Shown piece by piece: positions 1 to 6,913 of a stretch of 11,714 bases of DNA (positions are counted from its first letter, which is position 1; each line of letters begins with the position of its first letter). The notes beneath the pieces are model-generated. The model searched no databases. It was not told the origin of the DNA and saw nothing but the letters and a program-made list of their open reading frames with translations. This DNA comes from Parvularculaceae bacterium (GTDB taxonomy: Bacteria; Pseudomonadota; Alphaproteobacteria; Caulobacterales; Parvularculaceae): assembly GCA_027080545.1 (NCBI GenBank), contig JALWRV010000392.1:1-11714 (forward strand), in the 5' to 3' direction. The position numbers and the translations under genes were made by a program.

Positions 1-48
1 GGCCATGATGTGCCTGATACTCCTGCGGTTTCTTATGAGGGGCCATAA
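1..48 (+). CDS. C-terminal end of an upstream gene (partial)
   Basis: The reading frame is open from the first base of the window to a TAA at 46-48 and would encode the tail GHDVPDTPAVSYEGP. The stop overlaps the ATG of the next gene in a TAATG junction, a common arrangement for translationally coupled genes, which is the main reason to treat this as a real gene end. Fifteen residues are too few to name a family. The frame could still be open by chance. Confidence 0.4.
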   Translation, partial: GHDVPDTPAVSYEGP

Positions 49-1199
49 TGGCCGTGATTCCCGTGGCAAATTGCGCTAGACCATGCCTCATGCCAAGGTT
101 TTTGTCTTTTCTTTTCATTTTTCTCCCGTTGGTGGCGCTGCTCGCTGGGTGTGTTGGGCAAACCTATCGCCCGCCGCCACCCGTCACGCCACAAATTGCA
201 GCCTTTGAGGCGGATAGCCTGGAAGATGCTATCGGGATGCAGACGGCACGATTGGTGAAAGCGCATCAGCTCCTTTGGCCTTTGTTGGTGGCCAACGAGG
301 AATTGTGCAAAAAAACAAGACTATCAATTGGGGTGCTGGTGTCTGATCGCGTAGAGCTGGGAAAAAATTTAAGGGGCATTACGGCCGGCCAATTGGCGTT
401 GGTGGGAGTGCCGGATTACACCTTTGCCTTATCGGTAATGAAGGGCGGACCGGCTGAAGCGGCGGGGTTGCGCGATGGGGATCAATTGCTCGGGGTTGAT
501 GCAAAAAAAATATCCGATCCAGATAAATTGCGTGAAGTGCTGAGCCGGCAATTAGGGAAAAAAGAAGCCCCGGAAAAAATCGACCTTCTGATTGCCCGGA
601 ACGGAATTGAACAGAACATATCCGTGGCTCCCATCAGAGTGTGTGATGCGGCGCTGCGGGTTAATGAGGGCGATGTGCTCAACGCCTATGCGGGGACCAA
701 AACCATTACCCTTTATGCGGGGCTGATGCGGATTATGGATGAACAGGCAGTGCAATATGTGCTTGCCCATGAACTGGCCCATGTGGGGTTGGGCCATGTG
801 CGCAAGGGGGTGCGCAATGCGGTGGTGTCCGGGGCGCTCGTTTATGTGCCAATATTGTCTGCATTGGGTAGCGGGGCTGATAGTGTGCTGGATCGTTTTG
901 ATCCGGCGCGTGAAATATCCTTGGGGAGTAAGGCGTTGGGTCTTTTGCCTTCGCTGGAAGCCTTTGAGGCAGAAGCCGACTATGTGGGGCTATATATGTT
1001 GGCCAGAGCTGACCTTGAAATGGGCGGTGCGGTGCGGGCTTTTGAGATATTCTCTCGTGAAAAACCGCAATCTATCTGGGTGCGCTATACGCATCCGCTG
1101 ACTCCGGAACGGATGCAGGCGGCCGAGGCGGCAATAGCCGAAATTGACCATAAGCGCCAAACAGGCGCGACGCTTTTGCCCAATAAAATAAAGCCATAA
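48..1199 (+). CDS. M48-family metallopeptidase lipoprotein with N-terminal PDZ domain
   Basis: This is a probable zinc metallopeptidase anchored by a lipid in the periplasm. The N-terminus has a hydrophobic signal segment ending in a lipobox, LLAGC, with the modified cysteine at residue 35. A proline-rich stretch follows. A PDZ-like region spans roughly residues 105-195, with GPAEAAGLRDGDQLL as its core. The catalytic part holds HELAH at 241-245. E307 in EAEAD fits the third zinc ligand of the E-x-x-A-D motif, and a late YTHPLTPERM is typical of M48 proteins. Start 48 has AGGGG five bases upstream and overlaps the upstream stop. The ATG at 90 would give a shorter, more usual signal peptide (MPRFLSFLF...) but lacks a clear Shine-Dalgarno. 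By analogy with other periplasmic M48 proteins a role in envelope protein quality control is likely; the substrate is unknown. Confidence 0.85.
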   Translation: MAVIPVANCARPCLMPRFLSFLFIFLPLVALLAGCVGQTYRPPPPVTPQIAAFEADSLEDAIGMQTARLVKAHQLLWPLLVANEELCKKTRLSIGVLVSDRVELGKNLRGITAGQLALVGVPDYTFALSVMKGGPAEAAGLRDGDQLLGVDAKKISDPDKLREVLSRQLGKKEAPEKIDLLIARNGIEQNISVAPIRVCDAALRVNEGDVLNAYAGTKTITLYAGLMRIMDEQAVQYVLAHELAHVGLGHVRKGVRNAVVSGALVYVPILSALGSGADSVLDRFDPAREISLGSKALGLLPSLEAFEAEADYVGLYMLARADLEMGGAVRAFEIFSREKPQSIWVRYTHPLTPERMQAAEAAIAEIDHKRQTGATLLPNKIKP

Positions 1200-1211
1200 A
1201 GAAACGCGGAT

Positions 1212-2174
1212 TTAAACAGGAAGAGAGTCTTGGCGCAAAATCTGTCGGGCTGCGTTGGCATCTTTTTCCATTTGAATTTTTAGGTCTTCCAAAGATGTAA
1301 ATTTTTCATCTTCCCGAAGCAGGGCATGGAAAAACACTTCCAGAGAGCGCCCATACAGATCGCCGTCAAAATCAAACAGATGGGCTTCAAGCATCACCCC
1401 TGTGCCATCTACCGTTGGCCGTTCGCCATAATAGGCCACCCCCCCGTAAAGCTGGGCATCCACAGATAGGCTTACGGCATAGATGGCTTTGGCCGGAGCC
1501 ATATAATCCCCCAACGCCATATTGGCGGTGGGAAAACCAAGCTGGTGGCCCAATCGTTCGCCGCGCACAATAGTACCGCGCACTGACCAATAGCGCCCAA
1601 GCTGTTGCCACGCTTTGCGCATATCTCCCTGGGCAATAGCTTGGCGAATGGTTGAGGAGGAATATTTTTCCGCTCCCATCCCATCGCTTACCACCGCGAT
1701 GATGTGAGGGTCTATGCCTTGTGCTTGGCTGAAATTTTTCAAGTTTTCCGCCGTGCCGGCGCGGCCTTTGCCAAATTGAAATTCTTCGCCCACCAAAATG
1801 CCTGACAGACCAAGCTGCTGGTGCAAAACCTGACTGACAAATTGTTGTGGCGAGAGCTGGCTAAGATGCTCGTTAAAGGTCAGGGCAAAAACCCGATCAA
1901 TGCCTTGAGCCAATAGCAAATCGGCCTTGTGGGCCAAAGGGGTTAATTCAAAAGCTGGGGCATCGGGTTGAAAAAACCGGCGCGGATGAGGATCAAAAAT
2001 AATGGCGGCCGAGAGTTGGCCCGCCCCATCAGCCCGGTAGCGGGTTTCCTCGATGAGGGCTTGATGGCCAAGATGCACCCCATCCATATTACCCATCAGC
2101 GCCACACAATTGCGCGCCGATGAGGGCAGAGGCGTATTAGCGTCGAGCCGATAAAGGCGAGGGTCTTCTACCAT
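1212..2174 (-). CDS. ribF: bifunctional riboflavin kinase / FAD synthetase
   Basis: This cytoplasmic enzyme phosphorylates riboflavin to FMN and adenylates FMN to FAD. The N-terminal nucleotidyltransferase half shows GNMDGVHLGH at residues 28-37, where families usually have GNFDGVHLGH, and FDPHPRRFF at 60-68. The C-terminal riboflavin kinase half shows GFPTAN at 213-218, GVAYYGERPTV, and LEAHLFDFDGDLYG with the likely catalytic Glu at 263. The length of 320 residues is normal for the family. The ATG overlaps the end of the upstream HAD gene (AAATGGTAG), so translation is probably coupled. It is the last gene of a minus-strand cluster that begins with ubiX, an FMN consumer. Its 3' end faces the M48 gene across only 12 bp, with no visible terminator. 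Confidence 0.95.
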   Translation of the reverse strand: MVEDPRLYRLDANTPLPSSARNCVALMGNMDGVHLGHQALIEETRYRADGAGQLSAAIIFDPHPRRFFQPDAPAFELTPLAHKADLLLAQGIDRVFALTFNEHLSQLSPQQFVSQVLHQQLGLSGILVGEEFQFGKGRAGTAENLKNFSQAQGIDPHIIAVVSDGMGAEKYSSSTIRQAIAQGDMRKAWQQLGRYWSVRGTIVRGERLGHQLGFPTANMALGDYMAPAKAIYAVSLSVDAQLYGGVAYYGERPTVDGTGVMLEAHLFDFDGDLYGRSLEVFFHALLREDEKFTSLEDLKIQMEKDANAARQILRQDSLPV

Positions 2175-3043
2175 TTCAACCCCTTCATGGCGGCCATGGC
2201 GTGGACATGGTGGTTTTGCAAAAAGCGCTCAATGGTCGGCGCGGCAAATCCGTCCTCGCCTTCGGAATCGTTTACGGCTTCAGAGGCAATGCCATCGGCA
2301 ATAAAGATCACATCAAGATTTTGTTGATTGGCCCCGAGAATATCGGTGCCTAACCCATCGCCAATGACCAAGATTTTGTGTGATTGTAGGTCAGGCTTGA
2401 TGGCGCGCAATCGGGCCAAGGCTAAATCATAAATAGGCTTATGGGGTTTGCCCGCATAGGTAACGCTTCCGCCAAGTTCCTCATAAAGGGCGGCCAGCGC
2501 ACCACCACAATAAATCATCCGGTCCCCCCAACGCACCACAATGTCCGGATTGGCGCAGATCATGGGTAGGTTTCGCGCCCGGGCCTTAGTCAGTAGATCA
2601 CGATAATCATCGGGGGTTTCGGTTTGGTCATCGAACAATCCGGTACAGATGATAAAATCAGCCTGATCCAATGGCTTAAACACCAAGGCAAGACCATCAT
2701 AGAGCGTATTATCCTTATCGGGCCCAAGACGAAAAGCGGAGCGCTGAGCCTTGTCCCCAACCATTTGCAAAATGGCGGCGCGGGTGGCATCGCCTGATGT
2801 GACCACCCCATCATAGGCGGCGCGTGGTAGGCCGAGACGGTCTAGCTGTGGTGGAATAATGTCGCCTAGGCGCGGGGCATTGGTCAAAATCAAAACCGGT
2901 CCACGCCGTTGGCGAAATTGCAACAATGCATCAGCGACCCCGTCAAACAAACTTACCCCATTATGCAACACCCCCCACGCATCACATAAAAGGGCATCAT
3001 AATTTTCAGCGATGTTTGCGAGGCCATCGGGCGTTTTTATCAT
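2168..3043 (-). CDS. TIGR01459-type class IIA HAD-superfamily hydrolase (NagD-like)
   Basis: This is a HAD-fold protein of 291 residues. Motif I is CDAWGVLHNG, with the nucleophile Asp at D21. The usual second Asp of DxD is Trp at position 23. I recall this substitution as typical of the TIGR01459 family, so it may reflect altered or weak phosphatase activity rather than decay. Motif II is LILTNAPR, the motif III lysine is K199 in AGKPHKP, and motif IV is IGDGLGTDI with D229. The cap insert between motifs II and III matches class IIA. The gene lies 25 nt after a DUF465 gene and overlaps ribF. That position allows a guess at a phosphorylated flavin or flavin-precursor substrate, but nothing in the sequence shows the substrate. 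Confidence 0.85.
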   Translation of the reverse strand: MIKTPDGLANIAENYDALLCDAWGVLHNGVSLFDGVADALLQFRQRRGPVLILTNAPRLGDIIPPQLDRLGLPRAAYDGVVTSGDATRAAILQMVGDKAQRSAFRLGPDKDNTLYDGLALVFKPLDQADFIICTGLFDDQTETPDDYRDLLTKARARNLPMICANPDIVVRWGDRMIYCGGALAALYEELGGSVTYAGKPHKPIYDLALARLRAIKPDLQSHKILVIGDGLGTDILGANQQNLDVIFIADGIASEAVNDSEGEDGFAAPTIERFLQNHHVHAMAAMKGLKW

Positions 3044-3068
3044 GCTCTCAAATCTCTCCAGATCGGGT

Positions 3069-3356
3069 TCAAGCGATGATATCCGGCATTACCAGATCTT
3101 TCAGTCGCACGATTTCATCCTTGAGGGCGAGTTTGCGCTTTTTCATGCGCTTTAAGGTGAGACGCTCATAGGGCATGCGCTCTTCCATAGAGAGGATGGC
3201 TTGATCAAGGTCCCGATGTTCCTGCTCCAGATGAGCGATTTTGATCAGCATGGCTTCGTCATTGTCCGCATCAGGCTCGTTGGCGGTCAGGCTTTCTTGA
3301 ACATTATCGCCATCGACCACGGCGAACGGGAATTTATGTTTTTCTTTATCAGCCAT
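3069..3356 (-). CDS. DUF465 / YdcH-family small coiled-coil protein
   Basis: The protein has 95 residues if it starts at the ATG at 3356, which has an AAAAAGG-type ribosome site just upstream. The longer in-frame extension to 3425 (MICLSSSW...) looks non-coding. The first 40 residues are charged and probably disordered. The rest is heptad-rich helix with the DUF465 signature MKKRKLALKDEIVRLKDL near the C-terminus. DUF465 proteins are short helical hairpins of unknown function. It sits 37 nt after the TIGR02444 gene and 25 nt before the HAD gene, consistent with one operon. A second DUF465 gene lies at 4633 on the other strand. Confidence 0.8.
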   Translation of the reverse strand: MADKEKHKFPFAVVDGDNVQESLTANEPDADNDEAMLIKIAHLEQEHRDLDQAILSMEERMPYERLTLKRMKKRKLALKDEIVRLKDLVMPDIIA

Positions 3357-3393
3357 GCTGCCTTTTTCAATCTGGTGAGAATAGGTGAGGGGT

Positions 3394-3897
3394 TTATAGT
3401 GCCACGAGCTTGACAAGCAAATCAAATTCTTCTCTTGCGGCGGCTATTTGCGCCTTGGTGAGGCCCTTTCTTCCTCTTAGCAGGTGGGTCTCAAACAAAT
3501 CAATGGCAGCGATAGGGCTGGTCTTGGTTGGTGGCTTGGTGAGTGTAAAGAGGATATGGTGTTGCCAACGCTCACTGAGCAGCTCGGCCTGTTTAATATG
3601 TTGGCGTCTGGCCTCCTGCCCCGGCACGCCCTTTAGGGTGCGGCGCAAGTGACGTAAAGGGCGTGTATATTGATCATTGATGGAGGAAATGGCGTTTTGG
3701 GCAGTCTCTAAATGTTGGGCCTCTATGGAGTTTTTGTCCGGCCACAACAACCAAATAACCAGATTGATATTTATGTCATAATGGTCCTGCAAATTGAGCA
3801 AGGTCTGAGCAACATCGTTTCGTTCATAGGTTTCAAGAGACCATTGCCAAAACGCATTGTCGGGCAGGTTTTGCCTATCAACGGCGGCCTTTTTCAA
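3394..3897 (-). CDS. TIGR02444 (DUF2390) family protein
   Basis: The family is recognised by NAFWQWSLETYERNDVAQTLLNLQD, followed by NINLVIWLLWP, a small helical domain of unknown function. The chosen start is a TTG at 3895-3897. It follows a G-rich GGGGGGAAG and gives 167 residues, with an overlap of 20 nt with the end of ubiX. The nearest in-frame ATG (3981) would make a 104-nt overlap with ubiX and add a basic N-terminus with no family resemblance that I can see, so I consider it less likely. The C-terminal third is helical and includes RGRKGLTKAQIAAAREEFDLL. The position after ubiX suggests co-transcription. Confidence 0.75.
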   Translation of the reverse strand: MKKAAVDRQNLPDNAFWQWSLETYERNDVAQTLLNLQDHYDININLVIWLLWPDKNSIEAQHLETAQNAISSINDQYTRPLRHLRRTLKGVPGQEARRQHIKQAELLSERWQHHILFTLTKPPTKTSPIAAIDLFETHLLRGRKGLTKAQIAAAREEFDLLVKLVAL

Positions 3898-4462
3898 GGT
3901 CTTCCCCCCAGCGTTTGGTCGTTTTGGCCTTGATGCCAAAGAGATCGAGAACGCGCCCGACCGATTGGTTGACGAGGTCATCAATATTTTCTGGGTCACT
4001 ATAAAAAGCAGGGACGGGTGGAGCAATTATCGCCCCCATTTCCGCCAGCTTTGTCAGGCTACGCAAATGGCCGAGGTGAAGCGGGGTTTCTCGCACCATC
4101 AGCACCAGCGGGCGGCGTTCTTTCAACATGACATCAGCGGCGCGTGTGAGTAGGGAAGAGGTAACACCGGTCGCGATTTCAGAAAAAGTACGCACCGAAC
4201 AAGGGGCGATAACCATGCCCAAGCCTTGAAAAGAGCCTGATGCGATAGGGGCGCCCACGTCTTGAATGGCATATTTCTTATGGGCTAAATCGGCCAATGT
4301 TTCCGCCTTGCAGTCAAGCTCGTAATGGATGGTCATTTCGGCGGCTTTGGAGATCACCAAATGTGATTCGATTCTGGCGTTGTGGCAGACCTCCAACATG
4401 CGTTGGCCATATATTGCGCCAGAGGCGCCGGATATGCCAATTATTAATCTTTGATCGCTCAT
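3878..4462 (-). CDS. ubiX: flavin prenyltransferase UbiX
   Basis: UbiX joins a dimethylallyl group to FMN, making the prenylated FMN needed by UbiD-type decarboxylases in ubiquinone synthesis and related pathways. The 194-residue length is normal. The FMN-binding start reads GISGASGAIYG (residues 9-19). The middle shows APCSVRTFSEIATG, then RAADVMLKERRPLVLMVRETPL, with R124 in the RETPL motif. The end shows PPVPAFY with Y154, followed by the usual VGRVLDLFGI. The ATG at 4462 has only a weak purine-rich site upstream. It is the first gene of the minus-strand cluster that ends with ribF, the FMN producer. No ubiD is present in this window. Confidence 0.93.
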   Translation of the reverse strand: MSDQRLIIGISGASGAIYGQRMLEVCHNARIESHLVISKAAEMTIHYELDCKAETLADLAHKKYAIQDVGAPIASGSFQGLGMVIAPCSVRTFSEIATGVTSSLLTRAADVMLKERRPLVLMVRETPLHLGHLRSLTKLAEMGAIIAPPVPAFYSDPENIDDLVNQSVGRVLDLFGIKAKTTKRWGEDLEKGRR

Positions 4463-4632
4463 GAACTGGTCTCGCTCTTTGCCCGCACCGCGCTGAAGCC
4501 TTGGATTGGTTGGCGTTTTGCCAAGGCGGTCATGGGGTTACGATATTACCAGAATATTAACAACAAAAACCGTGACAGAAACAGTTTTTCGGTGTTGAAT
4601 TATGGGGTTCACACCAGAAAAAGGAGATGTTT
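4463..4632. promoter_or_regulatory. divergent intergenic region between ubiX and a DUF465 gene
   Basis: These 170 bp must hold the promoters of both flanking genes. On the plus strand, GTGACA at 4572-4577 and TTGAAT at 4595-4600 are 17 nt apart and could be a weak promoter for the DUF465 gene. On the minus strand AT-rich TAATAT-like boxes lie around 4540-4560, but I see no convincing -35 at the right distance. An inverted repeat at 4498-4527 is listed separately. Confidence 0.35.
4498..4527. repeat. inverted repeat GCCTTGG / CCAAGGC in the ubiX leader
   Basis: A perfect 7-bp inverted repeat, GCCTTGG at 4498-4504 and CCAAGGC at 4521-4527, is separated by 16 nt. It lies 36 bp upstream of the ubiX start codon. 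It could be an operator or a leader hairpin. The same CCTTGG/CCAAGG arms recur with a 4-nt spacer at the trcR promoter (5799-5814). Chance is possible because the arms are short. Confidence 0.35.
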
Positions 4633-4827
4633 ATGTCGCTTCAAGGTCGTTTCGAAATGCTCGATGCCCGCCATCAGGAATTGGAAGCTAAAATCTCTGA
4701 AGAACTCCGTCATCCGGCGCTTGATATGGAACGATTGCAAGAAATGAAACGACAGAAACTACGTCTTAAAGACGAGTTGTGGCAAATTCAAAAAGAACTT
4801 TACCCGGATATGGTCGCGGCTGAATAG
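4633..4827 (+). CDS. DUF465 / YdcH-family small protein
   Basis: This 64-residue protein is almost entirely helical and charged, with the DUF465 pattern LQEMKRQKLRLKDELWQIQKEL in its second half. AAGGAG at 4621-4626 decides the start. It touches the ATG at 4627, too close for use, but is 6 nt from the ATG at 4633, so the protein begins MSLQGRFEML. The signature resembles that of the DUF465 protein at 3069-3356 (MKKRKLALKDEIVRLKDL), so the two may be paralogues. It is probably transcribed alone, because a strong terminator follows. Function is unknown. Confidence 0.85.
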   Translation: MSLQGRFEMLDARHQELEAKISEELRHPALDMERLQEMKRQKLRLKDELWQIQKELYPDMVAAE

Positions 4828-4909
4828 AGGTTCAGTTTGAACTGAGCGTTCTCGATAGTGAAGAGTGCGCATGCAACAGGTTATGCAAGTGATGTTTTTG
4901 GAATGTAGA

Positions 4910-4942
4910 AACCTTCCGCCGATTGGCGGAAGGTTTTGTTTT
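4910..4942 (+). terminator. rho-independent terminator after the DUF465 gene
   Basis: A perfect 11-bp stem, AACCTTCCGCC at 4910-4920 and GGCGGAAGGTT at 4925-4935, closes a GATT loop and runs into TTGTTTT. It ends plus-strand transcription from the DUF465 gene. The trcR gene converges from the other side with its stop at 4969, and the same stem could also slow minus-strand transcription, although its U-tract there is poor. Confidence 0.9.
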
Positions 4943-4968
4943 GGTCAAAATTTGTTTTTGTGGTTCTG

Positions 4969-5646
4969 CTAGTCGCTGTTTTCATCCGAAGAAAAATTGG
5001 CGAACACATCAGACGCCGATACCGATTTCTTGGCCTCTTCTTTTGGTGCGATGATATCATCTGTGGCCATTAAGGTTGGGCCTTCTTCTTCAGCTGGTTT
5101 CAGCCCTTCTTTTTTGGCCTTTTTGGCAGCTGCTTTTTTGACAACATTATCGAGATCAATTTGTGTGCATAGTCCAAGGCCGACTGGATCACGAGGCTCT
5201 AAATTTGAAAAATTCCAGTGGCTGCGATCACGAATGGCGGTGATGGTGGTTTTGGTGGTTCCCAAAAGTTTAGAGATTTGTGCATCGGAAATTTCCGGGT
5301 GGTGCCGAATGACCCAGGCGATCGCATCGGGACGGTTTTGCCGTTTTGATAGCGGTGTATAGCGCGGGGCTTTTTTGGTTTTTTTGTTGATGATCACCGG
5401 CTTTTTGCGGATCAGCTTCATGCGGTATTTTTCATCGGCTTCGGCTTTTTCGATCTCGTCGCGGGTGAGCTGGTTGGTGGTAATCGGGTTGATGCCCCGT
5501 ACACTGGCGGCAACATCACCATCAGCAATGCCTTTAACCTCTAAGGGGTGTAGGCCACAAAAATCAGAAATCTGATCAAATGTAAGGGCGGTATTGTCGA
5601 TCAGCCAAACGGCGGTGGCTTTGGGCATGAGAGGATAGTCAGACAT
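4969..5646 (-). CDS. trcR: DUF1013 cell-cycle transcriptional regulator TrcR
   Basis: The DUF1013 family is largely alphaproteobacterial, and its members are annotated as the cell-cycle transcriptional regulator TrcR. The N-terminus reads PLMPKATAVWLIDNTALTFDQISDFCGLHPLEVKGIADG, a helix-turn-helix-like block within residues 5-43. A second block, ISDAQISKLLGTTKTTITAIRDRSHWN, looks like another DNA-binding helix pair. Between them lies a basic KKPVIINKKTKKAPRYTP segment. The C-terminus has a lysine-rich stretch followed by an acidic tail. The start at 5646 has AGGAGG (minus strand of 5657-5662) 10 nt upstream; a longer frame to 5682 lacks this support. Length is 225 residues. A clear promoter lies about 140 bp upstream, so the leader is long. 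Confidence 0.9.
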   Translation of the reverse strand: MSDYPLMPKATAVWLIDNTALTFDQISDFCGLHPLEVKGIADGDVAASVRGINPITTNQLTRDEIEKAEADEKYRMKLIRKKPVIINKKTKKAPRYTPLSKRQNRPDAIAWVIRHHPEISDAQISKLLGTTKTTITAIRDRSHWNFSNLEPRDPVGLGLCTQIDLDNVVKKAAAKKAKKEGLKPAEEEGPTLMATDDIIAPKEEAKKSVSASDVFANFSSDENSD

Positions 5647-5783
5647 CGGATCGGGGCCTCCTGATAGGGGTCGTAAATTCAAATCCGCCCACGCCGAACC
5701 GCCCGTTTATGGGGCCAGTCCGGGCCTTTACCACTAGCTTGAGGGGGAAAAGCCTAACACCGCATGGGCAGCGCTCAAACAGC

Positions 5784-5812
5784 GATATAGGGGTTTTGCC
5801 TTGGACTGCCAA
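5784..5812 (-). promoter_or_regulatory. probable sigma-70 type promoter of trcR
   Basis: On the minus strand TTGGCA (5807-5812) and TATATC (5784-5789) are 17 nt apart, close to the alphaproteobacterial housekeeping pattern. Transcription would start near 5777 and leave a leader of about 130 nt before the trcR ATG. The -35 lies within a palindrome, listed separately. Confidence 0.55.
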
Positions 5813-5814
5813 GG
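5799..5814. repeat. CCTTGG-N4-CCAAGG palindrome overlapping the trcR -35
   Basis: CCTTGG at 5799-5804 and CCAAGG at 5809-5814 form a perfect 6-bp inverted repeat with spacer ACTG. Its right arm overlaps the trcR -35 hexamer, which suits an operator. On the plus strand it is followed by TTTATTTTA and could resemble a weak terminator, but no plus-strand gene lies upstream to need one. It may also mark the end of the minus-strand oxidoreductase transcript. Confidence 0.45.
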
Positions 5815-5846
5815 TTTATTTTAATCCCCAGGGCTGTCTAATCTGG

Positions 5847-6842
5847 CTATAGGGTGAGGACCAGCTTGCCCATAACCTTCCCAGATTCCAGCCTCTCATG
5901 GGCCTCAGCGGCCTGTTTGAGAGGAAAGGTCCGGTCAATGACTGGGCGCAACCCGTCATTTTCAGCGATTTTTGGCCAAACCTGCTCGTGCAAAGAGCGC
6001 GCAATCCGCGCCTTTTCCGAAGCCGGACGATTGCGCAAGGTGGAGCCGGTGAGGATGAGCCGTTTGCGCATGATGGCGATAATATCAACTTCGCCGATGC
6101 GACCCTTTTGGAAAGCGATGGAAATATGACGCCCACCTTCGCGCAGGCAGGCGATATTTTTTAGCACATAATCGCCCCCCACCATGTCCAGCACCACATC
6201 AACCCCGCCAAGGGCTTCTATTTTCTGCTGCCAATCCTCGCTGTTATAATTAAAGGCCTTGCTGGCCCCGAGCTTTTCGGCAAAGGCGCATTTTTCGTCG
6301 CTGCCGGCGGTGGCAAAACTTTGCGCCCCAAAGGCCTTGGCCAGCAGGATGGTGGTGGTGCCAATACCGCTGGTGCCCCCATGGATGAGAATCCGTTCGC
6401 CCTTTTTCAAGGCCCCATCTTCAAACAGGTTGGTCCAAACGGTGAAGAAAGTTTCTGGCAGGGCGGCCGCTTCTGCCATTGACCAGCCCTTGGGTATTGG
6501 CAGACAGGAGCCTTGATCGGCGCAGGCATATTCTGCATAGCCACCCCCGGGCAATAGGGCGCATACCGCATCTCCCACGCGCCATGCATGAACCCCCTCA
6601 CCAAGGCTGGCGATCTGTCCGGCGACTTCGAGACCGGGCAGGGGGCTGGCCCCGGCGGGTGGGGGGTATAAGCCCATACGCTGTAAAATATCTGGTCTGT
6701 TGATACCGGCTGCCGCCACTTTAATAAGTACCTCACCCGGTCCGGGTTGGGGTGCTAGCACTTCTTGACATTGCAACGCTTCCGGCCCGCCGGGGGTGGG
6801 GATAGCCATGACCAGCATTTTTTCCGGTGGCACAGGGGGCAT
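5847..6842 (-). CDS. NAD(P)H-quinone oxidoreductase, PIG3-type zinc-free MDR
   Basis: This is a medium-chain dehydrogenase/reductase without zinc ligands, expected to reduce quinones with NADPH in the cytoplasm. The N-terminal GroES-like half holds AAAGINRPDILQRMGLYPPP and PGLEVAGQI, both typical of the PIG3-type quinone oxidoreductase group. The Rossmann half holds HGGTSGIGTTT at residues 154-164, in place of the classical GxGxxG. The C-terminus reads PLKQAAEAHERLESGKVMGKLVL, the usual ending. The start at 6842 has AAGGA six bases upstream and gives 331 residues, normal for the family. Upstream in-frame ATGs at 6872 and 6899 lack ribosome sites. It is divergent from the DUF1192 gene and lies upstream of trcR on the same strand. 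The physiological substrate is not shown. Confidence 0.9.
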   Translation of the reverse strand: MPPVPPEKMLVMAIPTPGGPEALQCQEVLAPQPGPGEVLIKVAAAGINRPDILQRMGLYPPPAGASPLPGLEVAGQIASLGEGVHAWRVGDAVCALLPGGGYAEYACADQGSCLPIPKGWSMAEAAALPETFFTVWTNLFEDGALKKGERILIHGGTSGIGTTTILLAKAFGAQSFATAGSDEKCAFAEKLGASKAFNYNSEDWQQKIEALGGVDVVLDMVGGDYVLKNIACLREGGRHISIAFQKGRIGEVDIIAIMRKRLILTGSTLRNRPASEKARIARSLHEQVWPKIAENDGLRPVIDRTFPLKQAAEAHERLESGKVMGKLVLTL

Positions 6843-6913
6843 GGTGATTCCTTTTCTCGCTGGCGCTGACATGATAGAATTATTAAATAAGATTGGCACA
6901 GGAGGCTTTTTCC

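Noticed and set aside
739..1101. Out-of-frame open frame inside the M48 gene
   Set aside because: It is a shadow of the protease frame, rich in Trp, Cys and Met with no family match.
4451..4747. Open frame beginning before the DUF465 gene on the plus strand
   Set aside because: It overlaps the true DUF465 gene in another frame and has no ribosome site or family match.
4832..4845. TCAGTT-TG-AACTGA palindrome after the second DUF465 gene
   Set aside because: The 2-nt spacer is too short for a hairpin and it lies between a stop codon and a strong terminator, so I see no role.
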